This document shows positions 56,755-64,000 of a stretch of DNA of 64,000 nucleotides, one piece after another. Numbering within the stretch: position 1 is the first letter of the stretch; every line of letters begins with the position of its first letter. Both the position numbers and the translations under genes were made by a program. Origin of the DNA: JAIVJZ01 sp035645695 (GTDB lineage Bacteria > Acidobacteriota > Blastocatellia > Pyrinomonadales > Pyrinomonadaceae); contig DASQMC010000028.1 in assembly GCA_035645695.1 (NCBI GenBank), positions 16,174-80,173 on the forward strand, read 5' to 3'. The notes below the pieces were generated by a model. That model was not told where the DNA came from, did not search any database, and was given only the letters and a program-made list of their open reading frames with translations.

Positions 56755-56783
56755 CACCTTGTTACCTCGAAAGGAAAGAAGAG

Positions 56784-57011
56784 ATGAAAAGCTATCGAAA
56801 CGCTGTTGCCGCGTTGATTTTGGCGTTTGTGTTCTCTACATCTGCCTTCGCCGATGACGGCCTAATTTGGATTGACAGGACTCCGCCGCCTCCGCCGCCT
56901 CCACAGGCAGACGGCATAATTTGGACTGGGATAGCCGCTCCCGCGCTGGAAGAAGATACCCTGACGGAGATCGCGCTCGGCCTGTTGCAAACTCTGATAC
57001 CGCTGCTCTAA
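56784..57011 (+). CDS. Small Sec-exported proline-rich peptide (copy A)
   Basis: 75 aa. GAAAGGAAAGAAGAG precedes the ATG. A clean signal peptide (residues 1-23, ending STSAFA) leaves a mature chain of about 52 residues. This has two DGxIW-type motifs (DGLIWIDRT, DGIIWTG) separated by PPPPPPP, an acidic spacer, and a hydrophobic amphipathic end EIALGLLQTLIPLL. The end and signal are the most conserved parts versus copy B. No Cys. Secreted or membrane-attached; role unknown, possibly a signal or an output of the divergent regulator. Confidence 0.8.
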   Translation: MKSYRNAVAALILAFVFSTSAFADDGLIWIDRTPPPPPPPQADGIIWTGIAAPALEEDTLTEIALGLLQTLIPLL

Positions 57012-57040
57012 TTAGGCGGAACAGTTCAAGCTAATTACAT

Positions 57041-57120
57041 GCTGCCGTGAGGCTCACTGGCGGCGCAATCTTTGTGTGTCCGGCGGGAATATACAACAAT
57101 TGCGGGGTTCTGCGAGAAAA
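57041..57120 (+). other. Conserved non-coding block after peptide A
   Basis: GCTGCCGTGA, TCTTTGTGTG, CCGGCGGGAATATACAACAA and TTCTGCG recur in the same order after peptide B (61136-61220). No shared reading frame is evident, so the conservation points to an RNA or DNA function or to recent duplication. Confidence 0.6.
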
Positions 57121-57195
57121 TTCTGAACAATGGAGCGAGGATGAAATCGTTAGCCTCCGCCTAGCCCTTTGCGCCAGTGGCTTGATTGTGAGGTG

Positions 57196-57223
57196 GCAAG
57201 TTCGAATCTTGCCGGGTGCACCA
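57196..57223 (+). repeat. Direct repeat of the tRNA-Arg 3' end (att-like)
   Basis: 28 bases identical to 54598-54625, including T-arm, acceptor 3' strand and CCA, followed by further similarity through the terminator. The 5' part of the tRNA is absent, so this is not a second tRNA. It looks like the distal boundary of an element integrated at tRNA-Arg. Confidence 0.85.
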
Positions 57224-57238
57224 TTAAATTCAAAGAAA

Positions 57239-57266
57239 AACGGGCAGCCAACCGGTTGCCCGTTTT
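57239..57266 (+). terminator. Terminator after the tRNA-Arg fragment
   Basis: ACGGGCAGCCAACCGGTTGCCCGT hairpin core (ACGGGCAACC-type stem) followed by TTTTTC, duplicated from the tRNA-Arg locus. Confidence 0.85.
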
Positions 57267-57442
57267 TCTTTGTGCGCCTATTGTGCGCCACAGCCGCCGG
57301 CTGACAACGGCAAGCACCCAGACGACGAATAGCGCAGCCTTTATCTGCGAGACGCCGTGCGTGCTACGTTGTGTGCGCGGCGAGTGATGCCGGTCTTAGG
57401 GCAGCTTTCCGTGGCTTAACAATAATTTAACATGCCCGGTTG

Positions 57443-57471
57443 TTGACGGATTTTCGCTCCTTCCGTAAAAT
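57443..57471 (+). promoter_or_regulatory. Sigma70 promoter of the riboswitch-terC unit
   Basis: TTGACG (57443-57448), 17-bp spacer, TAAAAT (57466-57471). Transcription would start just at the aptamer 5' end near 57479. Confidence 0.8.
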
Positions 57472-57479
57472 GACGCACT

Positions 57480-57597
57480 CGAAAGGGGAGTAGGTCGCCC
57501 GCTCTGTTAGGGTCTGGTGGAGCCGTCATTACGTTGCCCGACGTGGGGCATCCGGTTCACCGGGAAGAGTCAATCGAAGCTCAATGACCAAGACCTT
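57480..57597 (+). ncRNA. yybP-ykoY (Mn2+) riboswitch aptamer
   Basis: Carries the class hallmark AAAGGGGAGTAG at the 5' side and a 3' AGACCTT that pairs with an upstream AGGGTCT. GC-rich hairpins lie between. This class binds Mn2+ and generally turns on Mn exporters. Its position directly ahead of a TerC-family gene fits. Confidence 0.85.
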
Positions 57598-57634
57598 TTG
57601 CGGCTCGTGTAGCACGCAAGAGGTCTTTCTTTTT
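57590..57634 (+). terminator. Riboswitch expression-platform terminator
   Basis: AAGACCT pairs with AGGTCTT, followed by TTCTTTTT. The same AAGACCT strand pairs inside the aptamer, so Mn2+ binding should prevent this hairpin and allow read-through. Confidence 0.8.
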
Positions 57635-57674
57635 GCGTGCGCGTTCAATACGTTCGACGTGAAAGGATTGAGTG

Positions 57675-58691
57675 ATGGTTGAACTTTTCCCGTTTGCTGA
57701 TTATTGGTGGTTCTACTTGGGCTTTACCGGCTTTGTCCTGTTACTCCTGGCTCTCGACCTCGGAGTATTCCACAGACAAGCGCATGAAGTATCTTTCCGC
57801 GAAGCGGCCACGTGGAGCGTCGTTTGGGTGGCGCTCGCCCTCAGCTTCAATTTCCTGCTTTACCAGTATGCGCTGTGGAAGTTTCCGCAAGACCCGCGCT
57901 TAACGGCTATTCCCGGCTTCGACCCGTCGGACGCGGCGTGGCGCGTCTCGCTTGAATTCCTCGCCGGATACATCGTCGAAAAGTCGCTCTCCGTCGATAA
58001 CATCTTCGTCTTCGTGCTGGTCTTCGGTTATTTCGCTATTCCCGCCAAGTACCAGCATCGCGTTCTGTTTTACGGCATTATCGGCGCTCTCATCTTCCGC
58101 GCCGTCTTCATCGCCCTCGGCTCGGCGCTGATGCAGTATCACTGGGTCGTGGTCGTCTTCGGCGCGTTCCTCATCATCACCGGCATTAAGATGATGTTCG
58201 CGCCGGAGAAGGGGGTCGAGCCGGAGAAGAACCTGCTGATACGTTTGTTCCGCCGCTTCGTCCCCATCACCCCTGAGTTGCACGGCCAGCGTTTCCTTGT
58301 CAGGTCGAACGGGGTGCTTCATGCCACGCCGTTATTCGTCGCGTTGCTCTTTCTGGAAGCGACGGATGTAATTTTTGCCGTCGATTCCGTCCCGGCAATC
58401 TTTGCCCTGACGAGCGAACCACTGATTGTGTTCACGTCGAACATCTTCGCCATACTCGGCCTGCGCGCCCTGTACTTCATGCTCGCGGGAGCGATTGATA
58501 AGTTTCACATGCTTAAGTATGGGCTGGCGTTGGTGCTGATTTTCGTCGGGCTAAAAATGGTGTGGCTCAACGATCTGTTCGGCGGTAAGTTTCCTATAAC
58601 GTTGTCGCTGGGGATAATCTCGGCGATCATTGCCATGTCGGTAGTGCTCTCTTTGCTGTTCCCGAAAGTTCGTGTCGAATCCACGCACTAA
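57675..58691 (+). CDS. TerC-family integral membrane protein (probable Mn2+ exporter)
   Basis: 338 aa; ATG 57675 has AAGGA seven bases upstream. About nine membrane segments; LLALDLGVFH and SLEFLAGYIVEKSLSVDNIFV carry the acidic residues of the TerC/Alx group, with LFLEATDVIFAVDSVPAIF later. Known relatives export Mn2+, some to metalate secreted proteins. The upstream Mn riboswitch supports this over tellurite resistance. Confidence 0.92.
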   Translation: MVELFPFADYWWFYLGFTGFVLLLLALDLGVFHRQAHEVSFREAATWSVVWVALALSFNFLLYQYALWKFPQDPRLTAIPGFDPSDAAWRVSLEFLAGYIVEKSLSVDNIFVFVLVFGYFAIPAKYQHRVLFYGIIGALIFRAVFIALGSALMQYHWVVVVFGAFLIITGIKMMFAPEKGVEPEKNLLIRLFRRFVPITPELHGQRFLVRSNGVLHATPLFVALLFLEATDVIFAVDSVPAIFALTSEPLIVFTSNIFAILGLRALYFMLAGAIDKFHMLKYGLALVLIFVGLKMVWLNDLFGGKFPITLSLGIISAIIAMSVVLSLLFPKVRVESTH

Positions 58692-58741
58692 GCGGAGGGC
58701 AAAAAAACATGTTCCCGGCTTTCTGAGGGGGGTTTAAGGAA

Positions 58742-58773
58742 ACGGGCGGCCGGTTGGTTGGCCGCCCGTTTTT
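58742..58773. terminator. Terminator after terC
   Basis: ACGGGCGGCC / GGCCGCCCGT stem with TTTTTC. Same TTTTTCTTTGTG tail as the hairpins at 54642 and 57239, marking the left edge of the second module copy. Confidence 0.9.
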
Positions 58774-58826
58774 CTTTGTGTGTGCCAAAGTTGGCGAAAC
58801 GAGGATTCAAGACCGGCGTGAAGACA

Positions 58827-60749
58827 TCACCTGGCGGCGGTGTTTTTGGTCAGTAAGCGCTTGACCGTGGCCGTCAGTTGTCCAACGTCCTGCGGCTTCC
58901 GCAAAAAAGCATTGATGCCCGCCCTGAGCGCATCCTGCTCGACATCGCTCGCCGATAGCATGATGATCGGCGTGCGTCGCCGATGTGGCAGTGCCCGCGC
59001 GCGGCGCGCAAGTTCCACGCCGTCAAGACCGGGCAACCCGTTATCGAGGATCAGCAGGTGGTAGCGTGTTTTGCTCTCGATCTTTTGCATAGCCTGTGTG
59101 CCGTCGGCGCAGAGTTCGACCGTCCAGCCCAGTTCCTCTAGAGTCTCCTTCATGGCGTCGGCCACCGCCTGATAATCCTCGACATAGAGAATATTAATGG
59201 TGCGCGCTTTTTTGCGCGTGCGCCGGCGGCGATTCTTGCCGTTGAGGATGCTCTGTTTGCGCGGTTCGGGCGGCGTGCGCAAGGAGGCGAGGTCTTTATG
59301 CCTGCCCTCTACTTCGTCCAACATGGCGGCGAGCGTCGCATGATGATGCAAACCGAGCAGGCGCGCGGCGCGCGTGATGCTGCCGCGCGCATCTATCAAA
59401 GCACGCCGCACGTATCTTGCCTCGTAGGCATGTACACGCTCGTTGAGATTGAAGCTCGCCCAGAAATCTACGAGATCGCACGCTCGTCGCGACGACAGGG
59501 ACGCCCGCCTGGCGGACACAATACGCATGGAACATGCGCGCAGACGCTTGATGGTCTCGGCGTCCTGAGTCTCTTTGAGCAAGTTATTCGCGCGCTCGTA
59601 GGTCTCCAGCAATTCGTGCGCGTCGATGCGTTCGCCGTGTTCCTCGATTAACGAGAGCAGGGCGCACCCGGCCTCTTCGACCGCGCCGGCTTGCTCCGCG
59701 AGGTCTGCGGCGCGTCTCAGAGTGTCGAGCGATTCGACGAAGTTACCGAGGCGCGACTGCACGCGTCCCTGAGTGGTGAGAGCTTCGGCCAGCAAGCCCT
59801 GCTCGCCGCCTTTGGAGAGCGCCCCCACGGCCTCGCGGATCGTGCTCTCGGCGGCGCGCACGTTGCCCTGTGCCAGCAGGACGCGGGCGCGCGTTTCATC
59901 CACCTGCGCGATCCGCCCCTTGTTCCGCAGGTCTGTGAACAGACGACGCGCGGAATTAAGGTGTTCGTGCGCCTCTTCGTAACGCTCGATGGTGTAGAGT
60001 AGAAAACCGAGGTTGCTCTCGGCGCTGGCGCGATAGCTGGCATGTCCGGCTTGCTCGAAATGGTGTGAAGCGGCGGTGTATTCGATGATGGCGCGGTCTG
60101 TATAATCCGGGCGGTGTTCGGCTTTGCCTAAGAACATGAGGGTCAGGGCAAGTTCATTATGAAATTTCCCTTTGAGCGTATCATTGTCGCTACCCTCGAA
60201 TAATCGGGCCGAGTCTGTGAGAATACGAAGCGCGTCGTTGTAACGGCCGCTAAATGTTTCGACCGCGGCGAGGCGCAATAGAATTTTGGCCTGTAACTCG
60301 CGCTCGCTGCCGTCAGCCAACCCTTTTAGCGCCTCGCCGTAAACCACCCGCGCATCGTCATGTGCGCCGGCGCGGCGGTAGCAGAAACCGAGTTCGCTCT
60401 GTGCGACAGCTACTCTGGTGGTCTCACCGATTGCTTGAAAGCGCGTTATACTCTCGCTGATCAAGTCTTTGGCCGCCTCTTGCGCTCCCGCTATTTGCCG
60501 GATGCTACCGAGATAACCGGAGAGCGAGCCAACCCGCAGAAGCACCTCTGCGGCTGTCAATTCGGACAATCCTTCGAGGGTCGGGGGTTCGCCGATGCCG
60601 TTCCACAACCCGGCGAGCACGTCGCACGCCGACTCATATTGGCCTCTATGCTCTAAGTCCGCCGCTATTTTGCATTGAACCTCTGCCCGCTCATCGCGGT
60701 TCAAGGCACAGTTTTCCAGCTGGTTCACTAATGTTTCGGTCATAGTCAT
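58827..60749 (-). CDS. TPR - Fis-type HTH - receiver regulator (copy B)
   Basis: 640 aa from ATG 60749, aligned with the start of copy A; a longer in-frame extension lies within the conserved intergenic region. Same architecture: TPR region to about 400, HTH (YVRRALIDARGSITRAARLL), receiver 517-640 with phospho-Asp at about 569 (LILDNGLPG), VED and LRKPQD. Differences from copy A are scattered substitutions, more than codon-level drift, and codons are more GC-rich than in copy A. Divergent with peptide B. Confidence 0.88.
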   Translation of the reverse strand: MTMTETLVNQLENCALNRDERAEVQCKIAADLEHRGQYESACDVLAGLWNGIGEPPTLEGLSELTAAEVLLRVGSLSGYLGSIRQIAGAQEAAKDLISESITRFQAIGETTRVAVAQSELGFCYRRAGAHDDARVVYGEALKGLADGSERELQAKILLRLAAVETFSGRYNDALRILTDSARLFEGSDNDTLKGKFHNELALTLMFLGKAEHRPDYTDRAIIEYTAASHHFEQAGHASYRASAESNLGFLLYTIERYEEAHEHLNSARRLFTDLRNKGRIAQVDETRARVLLAQGNVRAAESTIREAVGALSKGGEQGLLAEALTTQGRVQSRLGNFVESLDTLRRAADLAEQAGAVEEAGCALLSLIEEHGERIDAHELLETYERANNLLKETQDAETIKRLRACSMRIVSARRASLSSRRACDLVDFWASFNLNERVHAYEARYVRRALIDARGSITRAARLLGLHHHATLAAMLDEVEGRHKDLASLRTPPEPRKQSILNGKNRRRRTRKKARTINILYVEDYQAVADAMKETLEELGWTVELCADGTQAMQKIESKTRYHLLILDNGLPGLDGVELARRARALPHRRRTPIIMLSASDVEQDALRAGINAFLRKPQDVGQLTATVKRLLTKNTAAR

Positions 60750-60803
60750 GTGAGGACTCGCTTTCTTTGTGCTTGCTAGAAACTTTTCAGACAAGCTAAA
60801 TTC

Positions 60804-60853
60804 GCGTCTTATCAATAAGATAGGTCGCAATTAAAACCAGAAGGGACTGGTTT
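60804..60853. promoter_or_regulatory. Two palindromes in the divergent intergenic region (copy B)
   Basis: GCGTCTTATC-N5-GATAGGTCGC (60804-60828) and AAACCAG-N6-CTGGTTT (60834-60853). Half-sites are almost unchanged relative to copy A while spacers differ, as expected for protein-binding sites. Confidence 0.6.
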
Positions 60854-60880
60854 CAATAATCACCTCGAAAGGGAAAAGAG

Positions 60881-61105
60881 ATGAAAAATTATCGAAACGC
60901 TTTCGCCGCAGTGGCATTGACTTTTGTATTATCCACGTCCGCCTTCGCCGCTGAAGGGGTTATTCATACGGAAAAGACGCCGCCCCCGCCGCCGCCGTCA
61001 ACACAGAGCACGGTTTTGACGGGTACCGCCGCTACCGCACCGGAAGAAGTTACCCTGATGGAGATCGCGCTTAGCCTGCTGCAAAACTTGATACCACTGC
61101 TCTAA
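60881..61105 (+). CDS. Small Sec-exported proline-rich peptide (copy B)
   Basis: 74 aa, preceded by AAAGGGAAAAGAG. Signal peptide to STSAFA (residue 23), then EGVIHTEKT, a run of six Pro, a Thr/Ser-rich middle, and EIALSLLQNLIPLL at the end. The second DGxxW-like motif of copy A is altered (STVLTG). The conserved C-terminus and signal peptide with a variable middle resemble a ligand under diversification. Confidence 0.8.
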   Translation: MKNYRNAFAAVALTFVLSTSAFAAEGVIHTEKTPPPPPPSTQSTVLTGTAATAPEEVTLMEIALSLLQNLIPLL

Positions 61106-61135
61106 CTTAACGAAACAGTTCCAAGCTAAACGAAG

Positions 61136-61220
61136 GCTGCCGTGATACTCAAGGGTGGCACACTCTTTGTGTGCCCGGCAGGAATATACAACAATTGTGC
61201 CTTTCTGCGGGAACATTTTG
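61136..61220 (+). other. Conserved non-coding block after peptide B
   Basis: Counterpart of 57041-57120; shares GCTGCCGTGA, TCTTTGTGTG, GGAATATACAACAATTG. No tRNA fragment or terminator follows here. The rest of 61106-61478 shows no coding signal. Confidence 0.6.
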
Positions 61221-61478
61221 AGCGATGCGGCGAGAGTGAGAGCCTGGGCGTTCGCCTCGCCGTTTGCGGGTCGCCGCCCGGTTTCCGGCGCGAGCCTGCG
61301 AATAGCGTCTTCCAAATTTCAACTATTTCCGATATCGCCGAGACGCGCACGGCCGTCTTCTTGAACTTTTCGGTTTAGACTAACGAATAATACTCGCGCG
61401 TATAAATCTTTCGCTTAGCCGGTCGGTCTTTTGGCCTCGTGCTTGACTTTGGGCGCGGGCGCATGGATGCTTTGGCGC

Positions 61479-63617
<2,139 letters not shown>

Positions 63618-63636
63618 ACGATCGCCCTCCGGGCGC

Positions 63637-64000
63637 GTGTGCAACGGCCGCGCCCGACAACTTCCGCAACCGATAATCAACGCGAAACTTTATCCGCTCA
63701 AAGGATTGCTCCCCGAATCCGGCGCGCCGAAACCCGAAGAGGGCACGCTGCGCTTTCACCTCCAACGCCCCGGCGAGGCGGCTCCCGCGCGAGACGCCGC
63801 CGACACAAACGTCACGGGCGCGGATAACGCGACCAACGGCGACACGGACACCGCGCTCTCGCACTTAACACGGCCGCACGACAGCGCGACGCGTAGACGA
63901 CGCGGGCGGCGTTCGCGTCTCTATAGTAGATTGCAATTGCATGAACCTGATCTTTTCTCTGTGCCCCCTGCGGTGTACTCTGTGTCTGCGGTGGTGAATG
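63637..64000 (+). CDS. Possible partial or degenerate open frame at the window edge
   Basis: From GTG 63637 the frame stays open to the window edge. Residues 15-75 (INAKLYPLKGLLPESG onward) use GC-ending codons typical of genes here, but the frame then runs through an Arg-rich patch into a family B repeat arm. No ribosome-binding site and no recognised domain. More likely a decayed gene fragment than a working gene. Confidence 0.25.
   Translation, partial: MCNGRARQLPQPIINAKLYPLKGLLPESGAPKPEEGTLRFHLQRPGEAAPARDAADTNVTGADNATNGDTDTALSHLTRPHDSATRRRRGRRSRLYSRLQLHEPDLFSVPPAVYSVSAVVN
63955..64000. repeat. Family B repeat, left arm, cut by the window edge
   Basis: TTCTCTGTGCCCCCTGCGGT onward is the left arm seen at 7881. 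The flank TATAGTAGATTGCA is shared with the 7881 copy too. Confidence 0.85.

Noticed and set aside
57196..57223. Second tRNA-Arg
   Set aside because: Only T-arm, acceptor 3' strand and CCA are present; D-arm and anticodon arm are missing.

Overview
The window is high-GC, gene-dense bacterial chromosome. It carries a VWFA-related protein of the type catalogued mainly from Acidobacteria (TIGR03436-like), a DUF2339 membrane protein, a Tricorn-like S41 protease, a Hanks-type kinase with a long activation-segment insert, and many intergenic inverted repeats. Together these suggest an Acidobacteriota genome, probably Blastocatellia/Pyrinomonadales. That placement is inference, since there is no rRNA gene here. 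No prophage, CRISPR array, rRNA or transposase is visible.

Layout. 0-10 kb: cell-wall genes (a partial lipoprotein, an M23 peptidase), a zinc-ribbon protein, solitary urocanase, a broken coiled-coil gene, an esterase whose 5' end is a 21-bp tandem repeat, a small low-GC pocket with a macro-domain protein, an inositol monophosphatase, and a minus-strand PilZ / unknown / acyltransferase operon. 10-19 kb: gyrA with promoter and terminator, a serine hydrolase, and an operon of LON-domain protein, MoaD-MoaE fusion and carbonic anhydrase. An SbcD-like nuclease and a structured non-coding stretch follow. 19-26 kb: a PrsK/PrsR-like two-component pair plus a single-domain receiver, a CysQ-like phosphatase and a PLP decarboxylase. 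26-40 kb: mostly housekeeping and DUF genes, two lipid acyltransferase/regulator genes, a glycine-rich protein with a probable frameshift, a radical SAM enzyme, a peroxiredoxin and an Fe-trafficking protein. 40-46 kb: three tandem secreted amidohydrolase-fold genes, of which only the middle one keeps the metal ligands. 46-54 kb: a Crp/Fnr regulator, a receiver protein, the Tricorn-like protease, two Cys-rich small proteins and the VWFA protein.

54.5-61.2 kb is the most unusual part. A tRNA-Arg(ACG) gene is followed by a divergent gene pair: a TPR - Fis-type HTH - C-terminal receiver regulator on the minus strand, and a ~75-aa Sec-exported proline-rich peptide on the plus strand. The whole arrangement, including two palindromes in the divergent promoter region, a downstream non-coding block and a flanking terminator hairpin, occurs a second time 4 kb away. 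The first copy is bracketed by a direct repeat of the tRNA-Arg 3' end, as in site-specific integration, yet no integrase is present. I propose a duplicated, possibly mobile peptide/TPR-regulator module, formally analogous to peptide-pheromone/TPR-receptor pairs. Between the copies is a terC-family gene under a Mn2+ (yybP-ykoY) riboswitch with its own promoter and terminator. The window ends with the membrane-anchored Ser/Thr kinase and one arm of a repeat.

Two families of intergenic inverted repeats recur. One is built on GAACGCGGAACGATGAA and the other on CACCGCAGACACAGAGG. In places they have been captured into coding ends.
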